A stretch of DNA of 64,000 bases. Source: a bacterium (GTDB taxonomy: Bacteria > Electryoneota > Electryoneia > Electryoneales > Electryoneaceae). The stretch spans positions 62,001 to 126,000 of the forward strand of contig JAHLLH010000010.1 of assembly GCA_020444265.1 (NCBI GenBank), read 5' to 3'. Both the position numbers and the translations under genes were made by a program. The notes beneath the pieces are model-generated. The model ran no database searches and was not told where the DNA came from. It saw only the letters and a program-made list of their open reading frames with translations. Shown one piece after another: positions 1-8,632 of the stretch. The stretch's first letter is position 1. Each line of letters begins with the position of its first letter.

Positions 1-959
1 CTGGGACCACGTTTCTCAGTCAACTTCTGGACCATCATCCTGAAATTTTCATGATGCCGGGTGATTCAAAATACGCGATTGATTACATCCAATCTTGTAA
101 CTTGGAATTCGATTCCTATCCATACCAATGGGTCAGGCGTTTGATCAATCCAACGGGACAGACACCTTTCTGGTTTATTGGTCCTGAAGAAGCCGAGTTT
201 ATCAAATTTTTAACTGGCTACCAACGTCGAATCAAAGCTGGCGAGAAGGATCCATTCATTGCAGTGGTTGGAGCCTTGCAACAGGTGATTCATGGTGACA
301 AACCCATTCGGTATTGGGGAGAAAAGACACCTGAAAACGAACTCTATGCAGATCTGCTCCTGAAGCGGTTCCCAGAAGCAAAATTTGTACACCTGATTCG
401 TGACCCGCTATCCAATATTTATTCCCAGAAGCAGTTCCGGATGCAACGATCCCTTAGTTTCGACATCCGAAAAGTCAGCGTGCGTGAAAAACTGATGTTT
501 GAGGCCGCATTACGAAACCTGGAGACGATCGGTCCTGAACGCTATATCTTGTTGAAATACGAAGATCTGGTTGCAGAACGGGAAGCAACTATGCGTGAGA
601 TTGCGCGTTTCCTTGGTATAAACTTCGACCCGATTCTTCTAACCCCCACGATCAAAGGGTTAGAAGCCAGCTCGAATTCATCATTCGCGGATCGAAGGGC
701 GAAGAAATCTCAGGCTCGTGACGAGAACAAGCCGCGATGGGAGGCGGGGTTAACTCGTGCAGAAAAGCAGATTATCGTCTCGTTTATGAAGCCATCTGCA
801 GAGAAATTGGGGTACAATTGGTCCAAGGAGGGGCCGGGGAAGTATTCCACTTTATTGCACAAGATGGTCGCTCAGCCTCTCGCTATGCTCGCTGGAAGAA
901 AAGAGGGGGCAAAACGAGCGAAACTTGCGCATCATCTTGCACGTATCACAACCTCATAG
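1..959 (+). CDS. Sulfotransferase family protein, 5' end cut by window edge
   Basis: PAPS-dependent sulfotransferase, which would transfer a sulfuryl group to a sugar or other hydroxyl acceptor. The frame is already open at base 3 and reads GTTFLSQLLDHHPEIFMMPG before the first ATG at 51. GTTFL is the tail of the 5'-phosphosulfate-binding loop of this family, so the true start lies to the left of the window and the ATG at 51 is internal. The 3'-phosphate-binding stretch is FVHLIRDPLSNIYSQ (about bases 387-428). KYEDLVAE...REIARFLGI near bases 555-620 is the usual late motif of the family. The C-terminus is basic. It precedes a Wzz-like gene and several glycosyltransferases, so a polysaccharide acceptor is inferred; the acceptor itself cannot be read from sequence. 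Confidence 0.88.
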   Translation, partial: GTTFLSQLLDHHPEIFMMPGDSKYAIDYIQSCNLEFDSYPYQWVRRLINPTGQTPFWFIGPEEAEFIKFLTGYQRRIKAGEKDPFIAVVGALQQVIHGDKPIRYWGEKTPENELYADLLLKRFPEAKFVHLIRDPLSNIYSQKQFRMQRSLSFDIRKVSVREKLMFEAALRNLETIGPERYILLKYEDLVAEREATMREIARFLGINFDPILLTPTIKGLEASSNSSFADRRAKKSQARDENKPRWEAGLTRAEKQIIVSFMKPSAEKLGYNWSKEGPGKYSTLLHKMVAQPLAMLAGRKEGAKRAKLAHHLARITTS

Positions 960-1069
960 GGTTGCATTGGTCAAGGGCTATAGGATTCGCTACAGTGTGA
1001 GGCTGGAAGGTATGGTAGTAAGCTGGAAAGTCATTGCTATTAAATCCCCATTTGAAGGAATTCGATTCC

Positions 1070-2110
1070 ATGAGTGAGATGGAACAGAGCAGAGGCAGAG
1101 AAGTGATTTCTAGTGAAGATCTGAACGATCACGCAGTGGATGTATTTCAGATTGCGAGATCATGGTGGCTGCTTCTTCTCAGCCATCTTCGAGTCTTTTT
1201 TATGGTGGGCTTTATAGCAGGAGTTGTGTCCATCGCGGTAGCTCTACTCTTGCCGCAGCGATATGAGGTTGAGGCTATTGTCCTGCCCCCTCAATCCAGC
1301 AGCTCCGGTGCCACAGCAAGTCTGCTGGCCCAGTTCGGCTCGATTTCGGGGATGGGTTTTGGCAGTGCACAACTTGTCGATCTCTATCCAGCCATTGCGA
1401 AAAGCAGTTCGATCTTGCAAACGACTCTAAAGCGGGAATTTGATGGTCGCAATTTTGCCCAGGCACTGTTGGAACTAACACCTTCTGATACTGTGAGTGA
1501 GCAGCAAATAGGCAATCTCATCATTGGGTTGCAAAACACACTATCTCCGACCACGAGTAGTTTGACGGATATCTTCAAACTGCGCTACCAGCATGAAGAC
1601 CCATACCTTGCTTCAGCACTCGTAAATGCTGTTCTTGCCGAAATAGAGGATTTTTTTCAAAACAGGTTTAAAACCGAAGCTCGCAGCCAGAGGAACCAGA
1701 TTCAGAATCGTCTTGTTCAGGTGGCAGATTCACTGAAAACGGCTGAAAACAAGCTGATGGAGTTTCGTCAGGAGAACCGTTCTATTTCTGGATCGCCCCA
1801 CTTATTGCTTCAAGAGGGCAGGTTGCGTCGAGAGGTTGAGATTAAAAATTCAATGTTCCTCGAGCTAAGCAAACAACTCGAGGTCGTCAAAATCAGTGAA
1901 ATCGGGGAACGGCCTGTCTTGAACGTTCTTGATTATGCCGAACCGCCTGATGATCCGTCCTACCCCCCTCGACGCACTATTGTGCTGGGTGGTACCATTG
2001 CCCCTGTCCTACTCCTGTACATGTTCTATTTACTCCAGATGTACGGATATGTTGACCGTGTCTTGGGAGTCTTTGTTCCTGTACGGTCCAAAGAGGCGCG
2101 CGAGGAGTGA
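1070..2110 (+). CDS. Wzz/GumC-like polysaccharide chain-length determinant (no kinase domain)
   Basis: Inner-membrane polysaccharide co-polymerase expected to set chain length in a Wzx/Wzy pathway. From the ATG at 1070 (346 aa) there is one membrane segment at about residues 42-62 (VGFIAGVVSIAVALLL), a periplasmic region with coiled-coil character, and a second segment near residues 300-322. The second segment follows a Pro-rich stretch (AEPPDDPSYPPRR) typical of Wzz/GumC proteins. GAAGGA lies about 10 nt upstream of this ATG; an in-frame TTG at 1034 is a less likely start. No Walker motifs or Tyr-rich tail follow the second segment, so the BY-kinase part of Wzc-type proteins is absent here and I found none elsewhere in the window. 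Confidence 0.85.
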   Translation: MSEMEQSRGREVISSEDLNDHAVDVFQIARSWWLLLLSHLRVFFMVGFIAGVVSIAVALLLPQRYEVEAIVLPPQSSSSGATASLLAQFGSISGMGFGSAQLVDLYPAIAKSSSILQTTLKREFDGRNFAQALLELTPSDTVSEQQIGNLIIGLQNTLSPTTSSLTDIFKLRYQHEDPYLASALVNAVLAEIEDFFQNRFKTEARSQRNQIQNRLVQVADSLKTAENKLMEFRQENRSISGSPHLLLQEGRLRREVEIKNSMFLELSKQLEVVKISEIGERPVLNVLDYAEPPDDPSYPPRRTIVLGGTIAPVLLLYMFYLLQMYGYVDRVLGVFVPVRSKEAREE

Positions 2111-2197
2111 CGGTCCGCACGCTGGATGGACATTCCAGAGGGTACCCTTGAGCTTCGTTAACGGGTGATAGTTATATTTGGTTGGGGATTGAGTGCG

Positions 2198-3313
2198 GTG
2201 AAAGTCAGTTTCATTGAGCCACAATTAGGTGTTTTCGGCGGAATACGTCGTGTTCTTGAATATTCGAACCGACTGACCGAACGTGGCTATGATGTCACGA
2301 TTTACCACTCCGACGGCGAGAAACCGACCTGGATGCCCTGCCTTGCAGATACACGTCCGATCGCACAGGCTTTGGAGGACGAACACGACGTTCTGATTTT
2401 CAATGATCCTCTACCTGGTGATTACTGGACGGCGAGACGAGCGCGTGCGAAAGCGAAAGTCTATTTCACACTAGAACTATTCCACATGAACCTGTTACGC
2501 GGGTTCAGCCTGTTACTCTTTCATCCCAAAGCGACCTACACACGAACCCTTTTTCTCCGTAAAGCATTCCGTGGACATTTTGTCCTGTGGGTCAATGCGA
2601 GCTGGGAAAAGGAATGGTTGAAGAAGCACTTGGGCCTTGAATCGGATCTGCTTCTCGGGGGTGTAAATTTCGACCTCTTTCACCCTGTTGAGGTGAAACG
2701 CAACCCGGATGAGTTTCGTGTCCTGATAAGCGGAGATCATCGTCAACGTAAGGGGACCAGCGAGGTCCTGGCTGCGCTTGAACAGGTTCGCGAAAAGATT
2801 CCCGGACTCGTGATTGAGAGTTATCATGGCAAGGGGTACCCGCAAGAGAAAATGGCAGAAGTCTACTGCCGCGCAGACCTGTTTGTAGATGGTCAATGGC
2901 AGGCTGGGTGGAACAACCCGGTTGTTGAGGCGATGGCGTGTGGGACGCCGGTTGTTTGTACGGACATCGGTGGAGTTCAAGACTTCGCAACCCATGAAAA
3001 AACAGCTTTGCTAACACCAATCAAGGATGCTGATGCCATGGCTCAGGCAATCCTGCGAATGGCCCATGACAGCGAGTTGCGTGAGCAATTGAGGAGCAAT
3101 GCGCTAGAGCAAATAAGCACCTTCCAGTGGAATCTTGCAGTTGACCACATGGAAGCCCAGTTGAAAAAGGTCCTGGCAAATCCTGTGTATCCTCCCCGGG
3201 GGATCAAGGAACAAGCTGTAGACGTGATCGAGGATATTTTGTTCGGATTCGTGCGACCCCTCTATCGTGGTTTACGCAAATTGAAACGTTCAAGAGGGAA
3301 AAAGAACTCGTGA
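2198..3313 (+). CDS. Glycosyltransferase family 4 (GT-B fold)
   Basis: Retaining GT4-type glycosyltransferase, probably adding a sugar to the lipid-linked repeat unit on the cytoplasmic face. From GTG at 2198 (MKVSFIEPQLGVFGGIRRVL) it is 371 aa; GGGGA sits upstream. An in-frame GTG at 2165 would add eleven poorly fitting residues. The C-terminal nucleotide-sugar site reads AGWNNPVVEAMACGTPVVCT, a variant of the EX7E region with Asn/Val where the first Glu usually sits. SGDHRQRKGTSEVLAAL marks the start of the second Rossmann domain. The stop overlaps the GTG of the next gene (GTGA), which indicates translational coupling. Donor and acceptor are unknown. Confidence 0.85.
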   Translation: MKVSFIEPQLGVFGGIRRVLEYSNRLTERGYDVTIYHSDGEKPTWMPCLADTRPIAQALEDEHDVLIFNDPLPGDYWTARRARAKAKVYFTLELFHMNLLRGFSLLLFHPKATYTRTLFLRKAFRGHFVLWVNASWEKEWLKKHLGLESDLLLGGVNFDLFHPVEVKRNPDEFRVLISGDHRQRKGTSEVLAALEQVREKIPGLVIESYHGKGYPQEKMAEVYCRADLFVDGQWQAGWNNPVVEAMACGTPVVCTDIGGVQDFATHEKTALLTPIKDADAMAQAILRMAHDSELREQLRSNALEQISTFQWNLAVDHMEAQLKKVLANPVYPPRGIKEQAVDVIEDILFGFVRPLYRGLRKLKRSRGKKNS

Positions 3314-4263
3314 GCTCAGCTTCTCAAACTCCTGATGTCTCTGTCATCATTGTGAATTGGAATGGTGGTGAGCTGCTTAATCGTTGTGTACAATCCGTGC
3401 TCGAGTGCAGGGAACGGACATCACTCGAAGTATTGGTTGTCGATAATGCTTCCCAGGATGGAAGTGCGAGACGCGTGGAGAAAGATTTCCCCGATGTACA
3501 TGTCATACATAATAATGAAAACAAAGGTTTTGCCGCTGCGAACAACCAGGCAATCGATCTTTCAAAGGGTAGATTTGTTCTTCTGCTGAACCCGGATTCC
3601 ACCATTCCAAACGACAATCTTGAGATTGCTTTGCGGATTATGGGGGAGCAACCCAGAACGGGCTGCCTCGGCTGCAAGTTGGTGAATGAGGATGGCAGCC
3701 TGCAGACCTCCTGTCATAATTATCCAACACCGACACGTGTTTGGGCCGCACGACTTGGCATCAATCGCTTCCTGCCAAGCCATTTTCATCTTGCTCGTCT
3801 TGATATCTCCTATGACAGTCCCCTGAAGGTCGAGTACGTAAAAGGTGCATATATGTTTTTCAGGAAGGAAGCGCTAAATGCTATTGGAGGAATGGACGAA
3901 CAGTTCTTCATGTACAGCGAGGAAGCTGATATCTGTCGCCGTCTTTGGAATGCAGGTTGGGAGGTACTCTATGATCCATCAACCACGGTGACGCACTACC
4001 GGGCACGGAGTTCGGTGCAATTGCCACGTTTTGTGACGCAGGCAAGGCGTTACTTGTCACGATACCGTTTCTTCCTGAAATATAATCAGCCCATAGGGGC
4101 CGAGGTGGACCGACTCTTTATGGGGATAAACCTGGTTGCATTGTGGCTGTTGGACCTTATTCGAGGCAATCGATCTGGAATGAAGAACTCGGCAGGTTTT
4201 CTCAAGGCAATCCTGACAAATAAGTATCCTGTTGGTAACTGGATCGGGAGCCCAAAATCCTGA
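3310..4263 (+). CDS. Glycosyltransferase family 2 (rhamnosyltransferase-like)
   Basis: Inverting GT-A glycosyltransferase of the GT2 family. N-terminal VSVIIVNWNGGELLNRCVQS and VLVVDNASQDGS form the nucleotide-binding region. NKGFAAANNQAI and LLLNPDS contain the metal-binding area, and FFMYSEEADICRRLWNAGW is the typical catalytic-base region of rhamnosyltransferase-like GT2 enzymes. It has 317 aa, the usual length. GTG start at 3310 overlaps the previous stop, so the two are co-translated. With dTDP-rhamnose genes at 16.7 kb and 57.3 kb, a rhamnosyl donor is plausible but not proven. Confidence 0.87.
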   Translation: MSSASQTPDVSVIIVNWNGGELLNRCVQSVLECRERTSLEVLVVDNASQDGSARRVEKDFPDVHVIHNNENKGFAAANNQAIDLSKGRFVLLLNPDSTIPNDNLEIALRIMGEQPRTGCLGCKLVNEDGSLQTSCHNYPTPTRVWAARLGINRFLPSHFHLARLDISYDSPLKVEYVKGAYMFFRKEALNAIGGMDEQFFMYSEEADICRRLWNAGWEVLYDPSTTVTHYRARSSVQLPRFVTQARRYLSRYRFFLKYNQPIGAEVDRLFMGINLVALWLLDLIRGNRSGMKNSAGFLKAILTNKYPVGNWIGSPKS

Positions 4264-4271
4264 ATTGGTAT

Positions 4272-5243
4272 CTACGGTTTGACTCGTCTAAGCAGTTGAA
4301 ACCAGATTAACCCAAATCGATACTTAAGAGAATTGTCTTCCCTGGCACGATTCCCAACGAAAAGCATTGCACCGAGATCGTGGATTGCCCCGCGGAGATG
4401 TCCTAATCTCCCCAGTGGACGGTACTGAGCCCCATATTTTGGGGCATAGTCAAACAGTTCCATTGTTGGTAATGCGATCTCTTCCAGTCGACGAATTGTC
4501 CGATCGGGCAATACTTCCCATTTTCGTTTATTTTCTGCCTTGATTGGCTTACCAAAATTGATTTTTCCATCGGTAACATTGCCCACGAATCGGTGATGCT
4601 CTAACATCCGTTCCGACCATTCGATTCCGAGGAAGCTGGTAATTCCTTTCGTTACAGTCTCTGTATCAGAAAGAAGGTCTTCAAACTTAATAACGTGAAC
4701 TCGTCCTGGGTAATCATCGGCGAGTTGATAAACCTGTTTCATTCGATGACGCCATTTTTCTGCAACCAAGGGCATATGTTTCCCCCATTTTCGATTCCAT
4801 GACAGGCAAACATCACGGACATCCCGTGCAACGATCAAACCCTTCGCTTCCGGGTCGATCGAGAAGAGGGTCGCAAGGTTTTCGCTGTTTTGAGGCGTCT
4901 TGTCGCCCCAAACCATTTCTCCTCGCGTACCGTGTGCTGCACGAACGATCTCCATTACGGATTTCGGGAGGGAGGTTCGTATCGCTTCGATTTGCCCGTC
5001 CCGCAAACCTAGCAGATTATCATAGTGGTCGAGTTCGCTCAATTGACGAATCAGCTTATCGAATTGATCAGGAGTATTTATCAGAGGGTTACCGGAGTAG
5101 CCGTGATCGAGGAGGCGAGAATAAAATGGTAGCTCGCCCTGTATCAGGATCGATGGATGTGCGTTGCAGACAAGGCGTAGTAAATCGGTTCCGCCACTGG
5201 GAAAACCGCCCAGGTGAAGATGAATGCTTGGCACACTATCCAT
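4272..5243 (-). CDS. Sulfotransferase family protein
   Basis: Second PAPS-dependent sulfotransferase of the window (323 aa). HLGGFPSGGTDLLRLVCNAH at the N-terminus is a divergent phosphosulfate-binding loop. LIVARDVRDVCLSWNRKWG carries the Arg/Ser 3'-phosphate-binding motif, and VIKFEDLLSDTETVTKGITS is the late family motif. ATG at 5243 is preferred: AGAGGA lies upstream, and a good promoter (TTGTCA-17-TATATT) ends at 5280, which overlaps and excludes the longer GTG start at 5291. It is transcribed alone and convergent with the GT2 gene, with only 8 nt between stops. It differs clearly from the sulfotransferase at the left edge, so the two probably act on different positions. Confidence 0.88.
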   Translation of the reverse strand: MDSVPSIHLHLGGFPSGGTDLLRLVCNAHPSILIQGELPFYSRLLDHGYSGNPLINTPDQFDKLIRQLSELDHYDNLLGLRDGQIEAIRTSLPKSVMEIVRAAHGTRGEMVWGDKTPQNSENLATLFSIDPEAKGLIVARDVRDVCLSWNRKWGKHMPLVAEKWRHRMKQVYQLADDYPGRVHVIKFEDLLSDTETVTKGITSFLGIEWSERMLEHHRFVGNVTDGKINFGKPIKAENKRKWEVLPDRTIRRLEEIALPTMELFDYAPKYGAQYRPLGRLGHLRGAIHDLGAMLFVGNRAREDNSLKYRFGLIWFQLLRRVKP

Positions 5244-5279
5244 GGTGAAAGATGTCCTCTTTGAATGTGATGACCGCCC

Positions 5280-5308
5280 AATATAGCGCACACCTTTCCC
5301 CTTGACAA
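5280..5308 (-). promoter_or_regulatory. Sigma70-like promoter for the 4272-5243 sulfotransferase
   Basis: On the minus strand TTGTCA (5308-5303) is followed after exactly 17 nt by TATATT (5285-5280). Predicted transcription would begin near 5273, giving a leader of about 30 nt that contains the AGAGGA ribosome-binding site before ATG 5243. A TTGACA hexamer (5302-5307) is also present on the plus strand, but has no convincing -10 box. Confidence 0.55.
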
Positions 5309-5345
5309 AGTATATTAGCTTGCGTTACGGGCCCTCGTTGCCCAG

Positions 5346-6581
5346 GTGGATTGTTTGTCAGTAAGCAATGTTTTGGGAGTTAACCGGTTGTCCAGGAAAA
5401 CGGAATCTGTGAATCGACAGGGGTCGATTTTACTCTTTCAGCGTGAGGCTAGTGCTTACCGGCTTCCGCTTTACGAACAACTCTTCCGTTCACTCGAAGT
5501 CATCACTTGTCATAGCCGAGAGCGAGCCGGGGCAAGCTTGAAGGATGTGGGGGAGAAGTTGACGACTCCACATGAGAGATTGAGCCGATTCTATTTCGGC
5601 AAGAACCCGACCAATCTGGTTCAGAATGTCCTGCCCGTGTTACTGAAATACCGTCCCTCTATTGTGATCACCCAGGTCGAAACGCTCTATATGACTCACT
5701 GGCTGCTGCGACTTCTTCAGCCTGTTTTCGGTTACAGGATGATCGCCTGGTCGCATGGTGTCATTAATAGCGAGATGCATCATCCATTCGTACCTGGAAA
5801 TGGAAAGGTGCGTCTCTGGATATTCCGTCACGTTCATGCTATTCTTGTATACAGCGATGCACGAAAGAAGCTGGTCGAGAAGCACCTGCCACCTGCAAAT
5901 ACACCTGTTTTTACTGCTTGGAATAGCACCGATACGAACGATCTCTTTTCCTATCGGGACTCATTGAGGAAAGAGGGAGTAGCTCGGGTGCGCGAACGTA
6001 TTGGGTACACCAACAAGTACAATCTTCTCTTCATTAGCAGATTGGATCGTCGCAAACGTCTCGATATTTTAGTTGAGGCTTTTGATAAAGTGCTGGAAAG
6101 TGGCCTGGATGTCGCGCTGCATGTCATTGGTGATGGGGAGATGATGCCCTGGTTGCTCGAGCAGGCAGGCAAGCGCAAGGCCCTTTTGGCTCATGGCAGA
6201 ATAGAAGGGACACAAGCCAAGGGTGATCACCTGTTTGCGGCCGACCTCAGTGTCATGCCGGGGGATGTAGGACTAAGTATTGTTGACAGTTTTTCATTTG
6301 GTACCCCTTTCATCACGCTGGCTCGGACACCCGACGGTCCGTTCCATGGCCCGGAACTGGATTATCTACGTCCAGGTAAAAATGGTTCCATCGTTGATGG
6401 TGGGGCATCGGAGCTGGCAGAAGAGATTGTAGATTTATTGAAGGCAGAGCCTACTCTGAAACAAATGAGCCTTGAGGCGGAACGCACTGCTCGAGAAGGA
6501 TGTTCTATTGAGCGAATGATGGAAGGATTCGAAGCGGCAATCAAATCGGTTGGGCCAGGAGGAAAGACTCAATATGCCTGA
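5346..6581 (+). CDS. Glycosyltransferase family 4-like
   Basis: GT-B glycosyltransferase of 411 aa from GTG 5346, or 390 aa from GTG 5409 (MNRQGSILLFQREASAYRLP), which has a better AGGA upstream and may be the real start. FISRLDRRKRLDILVEAF opens the C-terminal Rossmann domain and HVIGDGEMMPWLLEQA is the usual GT4 loop. The acidic EX7E pair is less canonical here (GDVGLSIVDSFSFGTPF), so nucleotide-sugar contacts may differ from standard GT4 enzymes. It is divergent from the sulfotransferase and overlaps the heparinase-like gene by 8 bp, so the two are probably in one operon. Confidence 0.82.
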   Translation: MDCLSVSNVLGVNRLSRKTESVNRQGSILLFQREASAYRLPLYEQLFRSLEVITCHSRERAGASLKDVGEKLTTPHERLSRFYFGKNPTNLVQNVLPVLLKYRPSIVITQVETLYMTHWLLRLLQPVFGYRMIAWSHGVINSEMHHPFVPGNGKVRLWIFRHVHAILVYSDARKKLVEKHLPPANTPVFTAWNSTDTNDLFSYRDSLRKEGVARVRERIGYTNKYNLLFISRLDRRKRLDILVEAFDKVLESGLDVALHVIGDGEMMPWLLEQAGKRKALLAHGRIEGTQAKGDHLFAADLSVMPGDVGLSIVDSFSFGTPFITLARTPDGPFHGPELDYLRPGKNGSIVDGGASELAEEIVDLLKAEPTLKQMSLEAERTAREGCSIERMMEGFEAAIKSVGPGGKTQYA

Positions 6582-8526
6582 TCTGCTTTGGTATGTGAGA
6601 CGACTCAGCGCCATGAGCGCCGAGGAAGTACTCTATCGCGTGCGAATGGAGCTTCTGCGTCGTCGCTATCGACGTCTGTACAATAAAGGTGTTTTTCCCC
6701 CTGTAGATCCTCCTGATCTAACCAGATATAGAACCAACTTGTCCACACCACATCTGGATCATCCGCTGGATGGGCAGCAACAGTTTCTACAGCATGCGGA
6801 TAATTTACTTGAGTACAAGTGGGATTATTTCGCTCTTGATGGTACCAAAGAGAAGCCATTGAATTGGCACCGCGATCCATCGACCGGGACCATCTCGCCC
6901 CGTGTGTACAGCCTGGATTTGAACTACCGCTCGCCAAAGGTTGTTGGAAACCTGAAGTATGTCTGGGAGAAGAACCGTCATTCCCACTTTTCACGCCTAG
7001 CTGCTGCTTTCCGGATCAGCGGGGACGAAAAGTACGCTGAGCATTTAGCGGAACGGTTCGAGACGTGGGTCGACCAAAATCCATTCCTCGAGGGGATCAA
7101 CTGGACCCATCCCCTCGAACACGGTCTCCGGCTGCTCGTATGGGTCTGGTGTGAACGATGGCTGAGGGGTTCTACCCAGCACGAGCGGCTTTTTGGAGCA
7201 AATTCTCCTCTCTGGGAATCGATTGAGCGTCACATGCGGTTTATCGAAATGACGTATTCGGTCGGCTCATCCGCAAACAATCATTTGATCGGGGAAATGG
7301 CAGGCATGTTTGCCGCAAGCGCAGCCTGGCCGGTGTTCCCTCGTAGTGAGAGCAGAATCAAATTGGCCGGAAGGCTGCTCGAACAGGAACTTGCAAGGCA
7401 GACCTTTCCTGATGGCCTGAACCGTGAGCAGGCATTTTTCTATCATGTGAACGTTGCCGAATACTACCTGCTCTGTTTCGATGAAGCGCAGCGCTGTGGG
7501 TATACGTTTGGTGAAGAAACCCACGCTATCCTTCGTCGCATGATCGAGGCGATTTATGCGTTGACGGACAAGGAGGGTATTGCTCCTCGATATGGCGATT
7601 CGGATGATGCGACGGTACTGGAGATAATGCCACCAGGAGAAAGCCGTTTCAGTTGGCTCTACCTGATGGCAAACGAACTACTTGGAACCTCTTTTCCAGT
7701 TGGACAGGATAGCGATATCGCACGTTTTCTGTTGAGCTATGAATCAAAAACCGTAGCCAGGGAAAAGAACGCCTACATTCGGACCCGTAGTTTCCCAGAT
7801 GCGGGGAAATACCAGTTGACAACAGATCGTGATCTGCCAAGCGAAATCAAAGTTGTCGCGCATGCCGGCCCGTTAGGGTTTGGGGCGCTTGCTGCTCATG
7901 GTCATGCGGATGCTCTCTCGTTCGAATTGAGCGCTGGTGGAAAAAGCATGTTGGTGGATCCGGGTACCTACACGTACCATTTCGATGATGATGAGCGGAA
8001 TCGATTCCGTGGCACGATCTACCATAATACAGTCGTGGTGGATGAAATAGACCAGTCTCGACCAGCTGGACCGTTTCTCTGGGCCAGCAAAGCGGGCTGT
8101 AGCGTACACGATTGGATTGTGGATCCCGACGGCAGTCGTTTGGTTGCATCACATGATGGCTACAAATCAATCGGAGTGGGGCATCTTCGGTCCCTCCAAC
8201 TTCATGGGACCCGGTTAACGATCGAGGATCAGGTCACTGGTTCGGATCAGCATACTGTCGATATCATGTTTCATTTCCATCCGGATTGTGATGTTGTTTT
8301 AAAGGATGGAAACATCTTCGCGCGTCGGGGTGGTGTGGAAGTGCAGATAACACCTCCGACAGATTGGTCAGCTGATCTGTTCCATGGTGAAAATGAATTA
8401 GGCTGGTATTCCCCTGTCTTCGGGAGCAAAGTGCCCGCCAGCACACTTCGGATACGTCGAACAGCCGAACTTCCCGTCACATCTGTCAGCCAGATCGATG
8501 TTCGGATCGATGTTGGGCAGCATTAG
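6574..8526 (+). CDS. Heparinase II/III-family protein (putative uronate-polysaccharide lyase)
   Basis: Heparinase II/III-like protein of 650 aa: N-terminal alpha/alpha-toroid (to about residue 380) followed by a beta-sandwich domain. Landmarks are LNYRSPKVVGNLKYVWEKNR, SSANNHLIGEMAGMFAASAA (Asn/His/Glu region), AHGHADALSFELSAGGKSML and the later YHNTVVVD. The His in HGHAD and the Tyr/His around it belong to the catalytic region of these lyases. ATG 6574 is chosen because AGGAGG lies 10 nt upstream; it overlaps the preceding glycosyltransferase by 8 bp. No clear signal peptide is visible, as for many members found in exopolysaccharide loci. With AlgD directly downstream, a uronic-acid polymer as substrate is likely. 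It may trim or edit the polymer rather than degrade it for food. Confidence 0.87.
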   Translation: MPDLLWYVRRLSAMSAEEVLYRVRMELLRRRYRRLYNKGVFPPVDPPDLTRYRTNLSTPHLDHPLDGQQQFLQHADNLLEYKWDYFALDGTKEKPLNWHRDPSTGTISPRVYSLDLNYRSPKVVGNLKYVWEKNRHSHFSRLAAAFRISGDEKYAEHLAERFETWVDQNPFLEGINWTHPLEHGLRLLVWVWCERWLRGSTQHERLFGANSPLWESIERHMRFIEMTYSVGSSANNHLIGEMAGMFAASAAWPVFPRSESRIKLAGRLLEQELARQTFPDGLNREQAFFYHVNVAEYYLLCFDEAQRCGYTFGEETHAILRRMIEAIYALTDKEGIAPRYGDSDDATVLEIMPPGESRFSWLYLMANELLGTSFPVGQDSDIARFLLSYESKTVAREKNAYIRTRSFPDAGKYQLTTDRDLPSEIKVVAHAGPLGFGALAAHGHADALSFELSAGGKSMLVDPGTYTYHFDDDERNRFRGTIYHNTVVVDEIDQSRPAGPFLWASKAGCSVHDWIVDPDGSRLVASHDGYKSIGVGHLRSLQLHGTRLTIEDQVTGSDQHTVDIMFHFHPDCDVVLKDGNIFARRGGVEVQITPPTDWSADLFHGENELGWYSPVFGSKVPASTLRIRRTAELPVTSVSQIDVRIDVGQH

Positions 8527-8632
8527 GCATTCTTCTCCTACGCTCGGAGTTCCGACAACGGGGGGGGCGCCCGCATTTGTCGAGCCTTATCTTAGTCGAT
8601 CTTTCAACGCATTAACACAAGGTGAATTCACG

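Noticed and set aside
5302-5330. Plus-strand TTGACA as promoter of the glycosyltransferase at 5346
   Set aside because: At 16-18 nt spacing there is only TTACGG-like sequence, no acceptable -10 box.
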